Source of the DNA: Cannabis sativa
Lineage: Eukaryota; Streptophyta; Magnoliopsida; Rosales; Cannabaceae
Length of the DNA stretch: 64,000 nt
NCBI RefSeq assembly: GCF_029168945.1
Contig: NC_083604.1
Location: forward strand, 32,855,686 to 32,919,685
Direction of reading: 5' to 3'
How positions within the stretch are numbered: the first letter of the stretch is position 1; each line of letters begins with the position of its first letter. Of this stretch, positions 47,249 through 59,246 are shown one piece after another. The notes under the pieces are model-generated. The model did not search any database. It had not been told where the DNA came from and saw only the letters and a program-made list of their open reading frames with translations. The position numbers and the translations under genes are program-made.

Positions 47249-47260
47249 TAAAACCTAACA

Positions 47261-47271
47261 AACTCCCACTT
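47261..47271 (-). other. Element E polypurine tract
   Basis: AAGTGGGAGTT on the minus strand beside the LTR start at 47260. Confidence 0.75.
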
Positions 47272-48985
47272 GCACTAATATAAAACAAACTGCGCAAATA
47301 GGTCAATCTGATGTCTTGATCTTCAGATCAAGTGTAGTATATTTGAATCCACCCAAACTTCTGGAAACTAGTTCATAAATACTCTTATGAAACATCCTTT
47401 ACTATATGCTTTACTCATCAAGGGATACTGAAATCTTTACTGTTTTAAAAGTACATCTGAATAAACAGAAGACATATCTCTCATATTTTAAAATATGTAA
47501 TTGAGATAATACAGTGTAGACTTTTCTTCAGTGATATAACTTTCTGGTATTTTCGAATAGACCAAGTTATAGTTCTTCTCTGGTAGAGCTTGAATTATTA
47601 TACAATAATTCCTCCACCCCCAAAGTAAGCACCATCTTATAGAAATCGAAATTAGATGGTGAGATACAAGGATAACTGATACACAGTTCCTTAATATCTG
47701 ACATATAGATCACTTACATAAATCCTTCTTGAATATCTTCTAATGTTCCTTATTTGATTACATCTCAGATAGCGCCCACTCAATAGCAGATGTCTGGTTA
47801 AATAATACTTTTAACCTCTGATTGTTTAGAGAGTTACCTAGTTGTGACTTTTGTATTAGTCTTAAAACTTTAAGTTAAGACTAAGTCATCAACTTAGCAG
47901 ACTAGTATTTGAAGTGAAAAATACATGCTAGAGATAAAGTAATCAAAATTAAGATACCATAAAATTTTATGAGGATTAAGAATTCTTGGTTCAAGTCATT
48001 TGAATGGACTGAACTAGAGTTCTTTATCTTATTCTCATAATTCTGATAAGCTATACCTATCCATGTGAATGGTTAGATTTGCTTTTCAGTAGTGTTCTTA
48101 AGTAACTATCACAATTATCAACCTAATGAAGATGGGTATAGAACTTTAAAATTCTCCCACTCAATTAAGGTAGTGTGAAACTTTAACAAAGAACTTTCAA
48201 AGGTATCATACTTTTACTTACAATAGTAAAATTGAAATGGAACATACAATCAAGATCAAGAATTTATATTGACAATAGCTGACTCATTATATTACTTCTA
48301 TGTTTAAACAAGATATGTGTTACATAGGGAATTGTGGAATATACTCCACCCCTAAGAATATACATATAGGGTACTATGGATAATCTCCACCCCTAAGTAT
48401 ATAAAGATTATGATCCACCCCTAAAGGTTGTAAAGATCATGATTCTCTTAGTGTGATAGAGTTTATGTGAAGTTGAATACTATCCAGAGTTCATTAGATA
48501 TAAAAGATCGTTGAACTGCATAGTTTTCTTAACTTTTCTCCACCCCTACCAGATCATAAGATCCTTTTATTAAACAAATTCTTAATAATTGTATGAGAAT
48601 TAACAATTATTGATAAACATAGAAATAATTTCTAGTGTTTATATAATATAACTCTATGAAGAGTTGTAAATATTATAGAATTTGCATCAATAATAAAAAC
48701 ACTTACACATACAAACATACAAATATAATGTGGTAATAATTGATGAAGATAAAATAAATGAAGCTCAATCTCATAAATTGCAATAGTGAATTTCGAAAAA
48801 AAGAAACTTTATTAATAAAAAAATATTGCAACAATATGAGAGAAACAGGGATAAATATCCCTGACTAAAATTTGAAATCCAAATTGTTTTTTAAATTAAA
48901 ACAGTTAATTCAAAAAAAAAATGAAGAGCTTCATCTTCATCTGGACGATTTCACCCTTGGTCTAGCTTTCTGATCGAACTCATTT
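47272..48985 (-). other. Element E non-coding 3' internal region
   Basis: No protein domain is seen. It has four TCCACCCCTA copies (48345, 48386, 48414, 48539) and a second PPT-like GAGTGGGAG (minus strand, 48154-48162). Nearly collinear with 652-2387 of element A. Confidence 0.7.
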
Positions 48986-48989
48986 GAGT

Positions 48990-49077
48990 TCAAGTAGCTT
49001 GGCCTAGAAGAAGAAAACAAATAAACAAAGCTAGTCCAGAATCATAAATCCAATTGGATAATAATTCACTAAAACTC
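48990..49077 (-). pseudogene. Element E protease active-site stub
   Basis: In a frame shifted from gag the minus strand reads ELLSNWIYDSGLA and ends within about 15 residues. It keeps the catalytic Asp-Ser-Gly of a copia protease but no further domain. Confidence 0.7.
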
Positions 49078-49938
49078 TTAAAGTTTATTAATGGAAATAC
49101 CTTGTTTCTTTGCAAGAAGTTTAGGACACTGGGGTTTCCAATGACCTTTTTCATTGCAGTAGAAACACTTTCCTTTAAGTGTAGCATCACCAGAAGGAGC
49201 AGCCTTTTTATTGGCTTTTGTTCGCTTCTTGGTGTTCTTCCACTTCTTCTTCGATTTGGGCTTTGAAGCAGAGGCAACATTTGCTTCAGGTTTCATCGTC
49301 GCATTACCATTACCAGGATTGTGAGGTTTACTCCCTTTCTTCTTGGGTCCTCCAGTCAAATTTTCATAAGTTTGAAGGTCATTGACTAATTCATGAAAGT
49401 CAATTTCCTTCTTATTCATGACATAATTTGATGTGTATGGTAGAAATGCTGGAGTCAGGCTATTCAAGATAAGACTAACTTGAGTAGCACTGTCCATTTC
49501 AGCACCATGATCCTGGGCTTCTTGGAAATAACTGGACATGAGGAGAACATGATCACGCATGTTTTGATGAGGTTCCATCCGTGCGTTAATGTACTTCTTA
49601 GTCGCGTCAAAGCGTGACTGAAGTGATGCCTTACCGAATAGCTCATTTAACTTCGTCATAACTTCAGCAGCCTTCTCAGTTTTAGAAAACTGAGTTTTGA
49701 GGGTGTCAACCATGCTAGAAAGCATAAAGTATAGAGCTTTGTCATTTGCTTTCTGCCAACGCTCATACTTTTCTTTCACAGCTTTGGATGCATTATCCCC
49801 AGGCACTTCAGGTGACGGCTCAGTTAAAACAAACAAGGCACTTTCTCCTATGAGAGCAATATTAATGTTCTCATTCCATTTATTAAAGTTAGATCCATTC
49901 AGCTTATTTTCAGTCAACAGTGATAACATGGGATTCAT
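49078..49938 (-). CDS. gag: Element E Gag polyprotein (copia type), intact
   Basis: 286 codons with no interruption. Gag assembles the particle and binds the element RNA in the cytoplasm. The N-terminal region has LNGSNFNKW and LFVLTEPSPE, matching copia Gag proteins. The middle carries HVLLMSSYFQEA, QVSLILNSLTPAFLPYTSNY and FHELVNDLQTYENL, the usual conserved blocks. A lysine-rich linker (about 218-240) precedes a zinc knuckle with C258, C261, H266 and C271. The start is the first ATG and matches the A copy. No protease, integrase or reverse transcriptase follows, apart from a short active-site stub in another frame. Gag could be supplied in cis while pol comes from an autonomous copia partner not seen here. 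Confidence 0.9.
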   Translation of the reverse strand: MNPMLSLLTENKLNGSNFNKWNENINIALIGESALFVLTEPSPEVPGDNASKAVKEKYERWQKANDKALYFMLSSMVDTLKTQFSKTEKAAEVMTKLNELFGKASLQSRFDATKKYINARMEPHQNMRDHVLLMSSYFQEAQDHGAEMDSATQVSLILNSLTPAFLPYTSNYVMNKKEIDFHELVNDLQTYENLTGGPKKKGSKPHNPGNGNATMKPEANVASASKPKSKKKWKNTKKRTKANKKAAPSGDATLKGKCFYCNEKGHWKPQCPKLLAKKQGISINKL

Positions 49939-50116
49939 TTTGAAAAACAGGATACTACAAAATAATAGAAATCAACAAATTGAAATTAAATAATGGTTTA
50001 ACATACAAAATCAATTCAGAAATTATAAGCACATAGCAAGTAGGAATGATATGAGAAAATACTTAAAAAATTCAATCCTAAATAATTTCCAAGGTTTTCA
50101 ACAAACTGATATCAGT

Positions 50117-50249
50117 GTCCCGTTTAGGCGAGAGTCAAAGCTACCATCCATTGAATAGAGTTGTCAGCTCATCTAAAATGTTAAACATTCTAGCAACCTT
50201 TTATTAGATCAAGATCAGAATCCAGCGTTGTCCCGTTTAGGCGAGAGTC
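50117..50249 (-). promoter_or_regulatory. Duplicated 20-nt leader motif, element E
   Basis: GACTCTCGCCTAAACGGGAC on the minus strand at 50117-50136 and 50230-50249, both exact, 113 bp start to start. Confidence 0.6.
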
Positions 50250-50312
50250 AAGGCTATTCTATCTTATGAGCTTCTACCATTGTTTCGCAATTTGCAAGTC
50301 AAATATGGTCGC

Positions 50313-50414
50313 CACCATTAGGGTGATCTATACCATATAAAACACTTACAAACCACTTATCATGCGAGATTAAACGGTGCGAAATTGCTAATGAACGTTC
50401 CTCCATTAGGGAGG
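50313..50414 (-). promoter_or_regulatory. Paired CTAAT-loop hairpins, element E leader
   Basis: Minus-strand CCTCC-CTAAT-GGAGG (50400-50414) and CACC-CTAAT-GGTG (50313-50325), 87 bp apart as in element A. Confidence 0.55.
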
Positions 50415-53400
50415 ATTACTCACTAAAACAAACGCGGTGTAAAACCCACAATGCAGATCGAATATCTTAATAATAATAAAGCTCATTGTTTAAAATGTAT
50501 TTTCTTTATTATTCTAATAAATAAATCTCATTAAATTCTATTTAAGAATTAAAATTCAAAAATAAGAATTTAATATAATATTTATAAAATTATACTTAGA
50601 TGGTGATTGAAATAAAATAAATTATTTCCATCTTAGTAATAATCTTAAATATAAATATTAAGGAAATTAATTTAAGTTGAATTAAATAAATAATTAGCAA
50701 CTTAAAAATTTCCTTTGAGAATATATTTATTGGGTTCGAAAATTTAAAGTATATAAATATACAATTTTCGAAAATAATAAAAAAATAGAAAAGAAATACT
50801 TCAAGCAAAAATATCATCTATCTAGATTTTCTTTGACTAGTTAATTCAATTTCTAATAATATATATATATTTTAAATTCACTTATTTTAAATTAATCAAT
50901 TAAATGAAAAAATCATTGTCTTGAGTTGGTCCAAGAATTAATTAAAATAAATAATTAATTTACAACTCAATCTATTTTTCAAAAAAAAAAAATCGAAAAT
51001 ATTGCATAATTAAAATGCAAATTTCGAAATTGATTAATAAAATAAAGAAAAATATATATATTGAAAATTATTTAAATTTAAGTTAAAAAATTAAATTTTA
51101 ACCTAAAAATAATTTTCTATTTAATTAAGTGTCATGAAAAATCAATAAATAGTTAAGTATCATGATGAAAATCAACTTAGATATTTAGATTCTTCAAGTT
51201 AATTAAATGTATTAAATTCAAGAAATAATAATTAAGTGTAGAGAAGGCTTAATTATTAATTTCTATTTAATACTAGGAAAAATATACTTAATAAAATTGT
51301 ACCAAAATTAATTATTTAAATAATTAATTTCACAAAGTATGATTTTCCTATTTAAATATTAGAAATAATAAGTAGTCTAGAAATTACTATCTAGAAAATA
51401 TCTTATTTGACTAAGTATCTTTTCAAAATTTGAAAAATATCTAATTTAAGTTATATAGAAAAAATCTAAAACTTAAATAATTTCAAATCTAGATTTAATT
51501 AAATATCACAAATTAAGTTGTAACCACTTAATTTGAAGATATCTTTTGAAGTTAATATTTGAAAAGATATTAACCAAAAAATATCTAAGATATTCCATTT
51601 CAAGTTAATATTTGAAAAGATATTAACTTAAAAAATATCTTAAGAATCTTTAATAACTAATGCCTAAGATTCCTCAACTTGATTTAAAATTTAAATCAAA
51701 TATTCAAATTTAAGTTAGTTAAGAAAAATCAGTTGATACAACTAATTTATAACTTAAATAGGAATATTTAATTAAATAAGCTCCAGAAAGAATCTAGTTA
51801 GTTAAAATTCTATATTTAATTAAATACAAGAAAAATACAAATAGTTTGTCTAGAAATAATATCTAAACTAAAAGTGTTTTTCTTAAAATTAACTTTAAAA
51901 TATTAAAATGAAAATAAATTTCATATATTTTAAAAGTTAATTATGTTGCTAATTCAATTTTATTAGGTCAAACTAATATAATTAACCTAGTACAGTTTTT
52001 CAAATCAGGCAAATGGGCCTTCACAATTGGGGTAGTTCATGTGAGGGGGTGCTGGGTTCAGTATGTCGTACCCACTTCTATGGCTCCCAACTCTCACACG
52101 AGGCCCAAAAGAGAGGAATTTAACCTTAAAATGAATAACTGTTATTAATTGAATAGGTCCAATAACTAAATGGACCTAAATAAAATCTATCATGGTGTGA
52201 CATTTTATTTAGCAACAATCTATATGCATCTATATAATAAAATAAACATATAGGCTCACACAGGCACACTTTGGATGGATCCTATCATGTTGCTAGGTCA
52301 TACACAGATGAAAGAAGATTGTAAAATTTACCTGTTACAAATTATTAACTTGACCAAGGGAGCCATCAGATCATTAGATCTGGCAAAAAGTAACCATGGC
52401 TATTTGCAATCAAGTAATAATAGGTTTTTAAAACTTACACACAAGCTAAAAACACATACTCCTGCAACAAGGTTAGCTGGATAGTTGGAAGTAGGATTTA
52501 TTTAATTTTAAATAAATAATTTCGAAAAATAAATAATTAAAAAAAAAAATTCGAAAAATAAAATAAAATTAAAAAAAAAATTATTTCGGAAATAAAAAAA
52601 AAATTCGAAATTTTAAAAAAATATTTAAAATTAAACCTACTTTTTGAAAAATTAGGTTTCAACTAACCTAAATATCATTTCAAAATTTGCTAACTACTTT
52701 TAAAAATTAAATGTTATTTTAAAAATAAAAATTAAATAAAAATTAGAAAAGATAAATGAAATATCTTTTCAGATTTTTTAATTTAATTTAAATAAATAAA
52801 ATAACAAAATTTAAAAGTTTGCAAAATATCTTATATCTATTTAAAATTACATGATTATAAATATCTTATTTTAAATTTAAATAAGGTCAAAATATCTAAA
52901 AAGATTTAATTAAAAAATCTTAAAAGATAAGATATTATTTAAAAAAATATATCTTAAAAGATAAGATATTTTAAAATATCTTAAAAGATATTATAAATAT
53001 CTTAAAAAATATTATAAATATCTTATAAAATCTCACCTTAAATTAAAAAAAATAAGATATTATCAAATTTAAAAAATAAGATAGATATTTAAGCAAGAAG
53101 ATAAATACTAATTCTATTTGAATTCAAATTACACTAATATCTTGAATTAAAATTAAAAAATATTAAATTAATTCAAAATGATAATTAGAATTGAATTAGG
53201 AATAGTAATAGTATATATACAAAACCATACAAGGTATGAAAAATTGAAGAAAAAAAGGAAAAAATCGAAACTGTACGGACAGTTCTGCGATCGCAGGAAA
53301 CTATCAGCACAGCCCCGATTTTGTCAAATCTTCAAAAAATCATAACTAATTCAAATAAAATCCAAATTAAGTTCTGTAAAAGGCTAACTTGCTTAATTTT

Positions 53401-53572
53401 TTCCATACTATCCAATAAAAATAATTCCAGAAACGAAATCACAATTATTTTTCACGAAAATTTCACAAACATCAATCAATCATCAAATAACACTCAATAC
53501 AACATGATACCATCCAAAAAAACATACAAACAATCGTTTTAAAGTCCAAATTACATGTAAGTAAATCAATTA

Positions 53573-53589
53573 CCATGGCTCTGAGGCCA
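53573..53589 (-). other. Element E primer-binding site
   Basis: TGGCCTCAGAGCCATGG on the minus strand, two bases from the LTR. Same CC variant of the tRNA-iMet site as A and C. Confidence 0.8.
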
Positions 53590-53591
53590 GT

Positions 53592-55501
53592 TGTTGGATA
53601 TTATTTTACCAGGATCTTAGATCTACTCACAAGTATGTTTATTAACATCCTAAATATGAACTTTCTAAAACGATAAATTAAACACATATAAAGTTAAGAA
53701 AACCTTACATTGATGCAGCGGAATAAATGTCTCCTTCCACTCAGATCTCTAACCCTTAATTCCTTTCTGTAGCAGAGTATAATCAAGATCTGAGCCCGAA
53801 TCTCCTTCTTCTTCAAGCTTTGATCCTTCACAGTCTTCCAATCTATGATTGAGTTACTGCTTGCTGTGTGTGGGCACTTACTCTTTCACTAGGGTCATGA
53901 AAAAGATGAAGGGAAAAGAGAGAGAGAGATTTCGGCCAAGGTAGAGAGTGAGGAAGGCTCAGTTTTCTGAAGAGAGAAATTTCTGTTAGAAAGATGATCT
54001 GAAAACTTATGTTTTGACTGAGCCATCACTTTCTATTTATAGGCAACTACTAGGTTTAGGTTAGGATTTATTTGGCATTAAAATAATGAAAATATTAATT
54101 TGAAAAATCTATTTAAGTGGTCGGCCATATGGTGTTATTGGGCCTCACTTAATTTTGCAATTTTATCAAATTTTATCTCTATTTTCTCAAAAATGCCAAT
54201 TTTCAAATTCTAACCTTTTAAATGCCAAAACTAATTATTTAATAACTAAAATAGATTATTAAATAATATTGTCATTTAATTTAATTATTAATTAGACATA
54301 TAAAGTCCATTAATAAATAAATAAACCTAGAAAACTCTTTTCCTTACAATTTCACCCCTGCTTAGTAAAAATTCATAAAATTAGACATAGTCTAACTTTA
54401 GAATTATAATTGACCAATCACGAATCAATTAATGAGTCTTACAAGCAGAATATTCTCAACTAGAATGGGGACCATGGATCTATATGCTGAGCTTCCAATA
54501 AGTGAACCAAATTTACCAAGTAAATTCCTACTTATTAATTCTTCGTTGAATCCACTCTTAGAACTTAGAATTGCACTCTCAGACTTATATAGAGCATATT
54601 GTATGTTTCACGATACCAATATACTATCTCATTTAACCATTGTTATAATCTTATTGTGATTTAAAGATCCTCTATATAGATGATTTACATCGAGATGGGA
54701 TTTCTTTACCGTTCTCACCCCTCAATGTATTTTGCCCCTTAAAACACTTAGCTACCTGTAAATGGTGTTTAGTGATCTAATAATTAGTCAGTTAAACAAG
54801 AGCTCATCCATTTACTTCTATTTGCTAAGCTCGAAGGGAATCATCACTTAACTTCTATACACCAGTAGAAGCTATAGATTCCATATTTATGTTTAGCACT
54901 CCCACTCAATCATACTATCATGTTCCCAAAATATACGTATCACCCTGACCCAAAGGTAGGCTTAACTAATAAATCTAAGAACATGAATAGCACTCCTGAG
55001 TTGAGCCCAAGCATATCAGGATTTAGATTCTTTTAATCTTAAGATCAACTACTGATATTGACTTGGAAAGATATGTATAACGGTAAGTTTGTAATATCTT
55101 AACTTAGTTGCAATATCGGTCCAGTCCAATGTATACTCCATACATTCGAAACTAGTATACTTTACTAACGTCCTGGAAAGAACATAACACTTACTCCAAG
55201 TGTAAGTACACATCATCGCTGATTATCACATTAGTGTAAATCCAATAACACTGATGAAACAGGGACCAAAACTTTTGATTCATATGATCACAATCACATT
55301 CCACTGTGTTGACGATACTGTAATTGTGAATAAACATATGATCTGGATTTAACTGATTTTGTGTGTATGAATGTAATAAACATATTAAACATATTAAACC
55401 ATTAGCATGTAAAATTCATGCAAACATCAATCACTTCTAATTTCTTATGTTGATTACTAATCAGATTGTAAAGAGTTTTATTTAGGGCATAAAACCTAAC
55501 A
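53592..55501 (-). repeat. Element E 5' LTR
   Basis: 1910 bp, full length. Minus-strand TATAAATA is at 54034-54041. It keeps the AGATCT-flanked inverted repeat near 53748-53795 that element A has lost. The frame at 54432-54659 is an LTR frame, not a gene. Confidence 0.92.
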
Positions 55502-55506
55502 GCATG

Positions 55507-55632
55507 TTAGTAGCCTGATAGTAGAATAGGCGCATGTTTCGTTTTTAATTTCCAAATTAAGCGGCATTAGTAAGCTCACCTTGAATACGACCTGATATGC
55601 CAACTCTTGGTTTCGCAGGCGGTTCTAGTCTG
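55507..55632 (+). other. Element F0 leader, distal part
   Basis: Matches 30733-30860 of F1 and 37996-38123 of F2. It contains TTTCGCAG at about 55611-55618, a good splice-acceptor context 15 bp upstream of the gag ATG. Confidence 0.75.
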
Positions 55633-58600
55633 ATGGACGCCAGGCGGACCACCAGGAGTCAGGGCAACTCAGTGGGGTCGAATCAAGGTCAGGGAGCTCA
55701 GTTTCCCCCACCTGTTAGGGGCCGAGGTAGAGGTCCCCGAGGCAGGGCTCGTGGTCGGGGTGATGAGAACCCACCACAGGCTGCCCAGGCTCCCCCAGCC
55801 GATCAGGGAGCCCAAGTGGGAGTTGCGGTTTGCGGAAATGCAAGCCCGGATAGAAGAACAAGACCTCGAGATTCGCAGGTTGAGACGAGCAGGTGCTCTG
55901 CAGCCCGGTGCCCATAGTTCCGGTGGCACCGCCCTCGCCGCCTGTGCCGAGATAGTGGTGGCGGCCCATAGATTGGAACCCCTGTACGAACGGTTCCGGA
56001 AGCAAGCACCTCCGGTTTTCCTGGGAGGTCCGGACGTGATGAAATCCAAGCAATGGCTGACGGTGATTACCAAGATCCTGAACTTTATGGGTGTCACCGG
56101 TAACGACAGAGTGGTGTGCGCCACATTCCAGTTCCAGGAGGACGCTCTGGTCTGGTGGGACATGGTGTCTCAGATCCATGACGTCACCACCATGACCTGG
56201 GAAAGGTTCTAGGAACTCTTTAACGCAAAGTACTACAACGAGGCGGTCAGAAGCGCCAAGAGGAAAGAGTTCGCTCACCTGACCCAGCGTGAGAATATGA
56301 GCGTCACCGAGTATACTACTCAGTTTGATCGGTTGGCGAGGTTAGCCTCGGGAATTGTGCCGACCGACTTCAGCAAGAAGGAGAAGTATCTGGACGGGTT
56401 GAATGCCAAGATCAGGCATGACTTGATGATTACCACGGACGACAGCACCACCTATGCTCAGATGGTGGAGAAGGCACTGCGAGCTGAGGGCGCAGTTGGG
56501 TGTATGTCGGAGTCAGCTAGTACTCCGGTGAGTGGCGGGGCTCCTACCCCTCCTGCATCAGGCTTTAGCAGGGGGAGTAGTGGTTCGGCCATTGACCAGA
56601 GGAAGAGAGCACCCACTGCTTCCGGTGGCTCGAGTCAGAACAAGAGGTTCCGGGGAACCAGAACAGAGGGAGTCGTCCTGGTGGTACTGAGACCCGATTC
56701 TCCTATCCCGAGTGCCCTAGCTGCAAGAGGCACCATCGGGGTGAGTGCAAAGGTCAGGGATGCTTTCATTGTGGCATGCCCGGACACTTCAAGAGGAACT
56801 GTCCCCAGCTCCGATCAGAGGCACCGAGAGCTCCAGCGATACCCACTCCAGCCAGGGTATTCGCTATCACTCAGGCTGATGCAGATGCCAGCCCATCAGT
56901 TGTCACAGGTCAGCTTTCTATTAACAACTCGCTATATTCGATCTTTGTTTGATTCTGGGGCTACACATTCTTATGTGGCGGCCAGAGTCTTTAGTAAATT
57001 GGGTAGACCGTATGATAGATATGAATCAGGGTTTGGAACCCTATTACCTGGCGGAGAATTGGTTATCTCCAATAGGTGGATTAGGTCTATGTCGATCAGG
57101 ATAGATGGTAGAGAGTTAAGCGCTGATCTGATAGAGATGAGTTTAGTCGAATTCGATATTATTTTAGGAATGGATTTCCTATCTAAATATTCGGCGAGCA
57201 TTGATTGTAAAAGGAAGATGGTGATCTTCCAACCGGAAAGTGAAGAACCATTTGTGTTTGTTGGTTCAGTTCAGGGATCCCGGATCCCGGTGATTTCGGC
57301 CATGTCAGCTAGAGATTTATTGCATGTCGGTTGTTTAGGGTTTTTGGCCGTGGTGGTGGACACCACTCGGCCAGATACCATTCAGCCAGAGGACATCAGG
57401 GTGGTTCGGGAATTTTTGGATGTTTTTCTCGAAGAACTTCCAGGGTTACCACCTCAGCGGGAGATTGATTTCGTGATAGACTTGGCACCAGGGGTGGAAC
57501 CGGTTTCCAAAGCCCCGTATAGAATGGCTCCAGCTGAACTTAAGGAATTAAAGATTTAGCTCCAAGGGTTGCTTGACATAGGGTTCATTCGGCCCGTGTG
57601 TCACCCTGGGGAGCCCCGGTTTTATTCGTCAAGAAGAATGATGGATCTATGAGGATGTGCATCGACTACAGAGAATTGAACAAGCTGACGGTGAAGAATA
57701 AATATCCATTACCTAGGATCGATGATTTGTTCGATCAGCTTCAGGGGAAGACGGTCTTTTCTAAGATTGATCTCCGTTCGGGTTATCATCAGTTGAGAAT
57801 CCGAGAGGAGGACATTCCGAAGACGGCTTTCCGCACTAGGTATGGACATTATGAGTTTCTGGTTATGTCATTCGGACTAACCAATGCTCCTGCAGCATTC
57901 ATGGACCTAATGAATAGAGTATTCAAGGATTTCCTCGATATCTGTGTGATTGTGTTTATCGACGACATCCTCGTGTACTCTCAATCAGAAGAGGAGCATG
58001 AGTTACATCTTCAGATGGTACTGCAACGGCTTCGAGAACATAAGCTTTATGCCAAGTTCAAGAAATGTGAGTTCTGGCTATCTCAGGTGTCCTTCCTAGG
58101 GCACATTGTGAGCCAAGATGGGATCAAGGTGGATCCCGAGAAGATTGAATCCGTCAGGGATTGGCCGAGACCGAAGACAGTGACAGAGATTAGAAGCTTC
58201 TTAGGTTTAGCTGGGTACTACCGTAGGTTCGTCGAAGGGTTCTCTAAAATTTCAATGCCCCTAACCGAGCTTACAAAGAAGAATCAGCGATTTATTTGGT
58301 CAAACAAGTGCGAAGCTAGTTTTCAGGAGCTAAAACAGAGGTTGATTACTGCTCCAGTACTAGCTTTGCCTTCGGACAAGGAGAAGTTCGTAGTATATTG
58401 CGACGCATCCAAACAGGGTTTGGGGTGTGTATTGATGCAAGCTGATCGGGTCATCGCCTATGCCTCCCGTCAGTTAAAGGATTATGAGCAGCGATACCCG
58501 ACTCATGACCTAGAGTTGGCCGCGGTGGTTTTCGCATTGAAGATTTGGCGGCATTACCTTTACGGGGAAAAGTGTGAGATCTACACCGACCATAAAAGTC

Positions 58601-59246
58601 TCAAGTATTTCTTTACTCAGAAGGATTTGAATATGAGACAGAGGCGTTGGTTGGAATTAGTGAAAGATTACGATTGTGAGATCCTCTATCACCCCGGAAA
58701 AGCCAATGTAGTGGCCGATGCCCTGTGTAGAAAGGGTCCCGGGCAAGTGGCTAGTATGGTTCAGATCTCACCTCAGCTAGCAGAGGATATGGTTAGATCC
58801 AGCATTGAGTTTGTGGTAGGTCAGCTTCACAACTTAACGATGCAATCTGATCTGTTGGAAAGAATAAAAGTCGCTCAGATGACAGATCCGGAGTTAGTGA
58901 AGATCCGAGATGAGGTGTTGGCTGGTCAAGCCAAGGACTTTTCAGTGTCAGACAGTGGGATGCTTTTATATAAAGCCATGGTTTGTGTTCCGAATAGTGT
59001 GGAACTTAGGAATGAGATCTTTGAGGAGGCTCATTCTACCCCGTATTCTCTGCATCCCGGCACCACTAAGATGTACCAAGATTTGAAACCGTACTTCTGG
59101 TGGAGCGGTATGAAGAAGAATTTGGTAGAATTCGTATCGAGATGCCTCACTTGTCAGCAGATTAAGGCTGAACATCAGAGACCAGCAGGGTTGTTGCAGC
59201 CTCTAACCCTACCAGAATGGAAATGGGAAGATATCACGATGGATTT
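55633..59246 (+). pseudogene. gag-pol: Element F0 Gag-Pol, decayed and cut by H
   Basis: Starts [13 protein letters not shown] like F1 and F2. Lesions: indels around 55814 and 55880-55925; TAG near 56210 (CAG in F1); a 1-bp loss in a G run near 56654, with frame restored near 56945, so the zinc knuckle lies in another frame; TAG at 57557 (CAG in F1); and a 1-bp loss near 57595. The protease keeps DSGATHS. Reverse transcriptase (FIDD), RNase H and the integrase zinc-binding region are readable in the frame from 57598. The protein ends at MDFV, just before the catalytic integrase core, where the LTR of H begins. It is not functional. Confidence 0.9.

Larger units (their letters stand above)
49939..53572 (-). 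other. Element E long 5' leader
   Basis: About 3.6 kb, AT-rich and non-coding. From gag outward: two exact 20-nt motifs (50117-50136, 50230-50249), two CTAAT-loop hairpins (50313-50325, 50400-50414), a conserved block (about 52010-52130), and a reduced GC island near 53270-53320 with the palindrome CTGCGATCGCAG (53285-53296). Open frames here, such as 52275-52484 plus, are not conserved in A or C. Confidence 0.75.
26392..55501 (-). mobile_element. Element E: intact-gag TR-GAG-like element, split by F1/F2
   Basis: Minus strand. The 5' LTR is at 53592-55501 and the 3' LTR at 26392-28294 plus 47254-47260. Both are 1910 bp and differ at only about 10-11 positions by eye, roughly 0.6%. TSD GCATG flanks it within the F0 leader. 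Internal region 47261-53591 carries PPT, a 3' non-coding region, a protease stub, an intact gag, a long leader and PBS. F1, with F2 inside it, interrupts the 3' LTR seven bases from its end. It is the best-preserved member of its family in the window. Confidence 0.92.
23881..59246 (+). mobile_element. Element F0: old Tekay/Del-like gypsy element, interrupted by E and truncated by H
   Basis: 5' LTR (23881-26235), mutated PBS and part of the leader run to 26391. Element E is inserted there with TSD GCATG (26387-26391, 55502-55506). F0 resumes at 55507 with the rest of the leader and a broken gag-pol, which ends at 59246 where H is inserted inside the integrase. Its 3' half lies beyond the window or is lost. 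Two internal stops and several indels mark it as the most decayed of the Tekay-like copies apart from H. Confidence 0.88.

Noticed and set aside
54432..54659. 75-codon frame, also at 27232-27459
   Set aside because: Present in both LTRs of E only because the LTRs are near-identical; no protein similarity.
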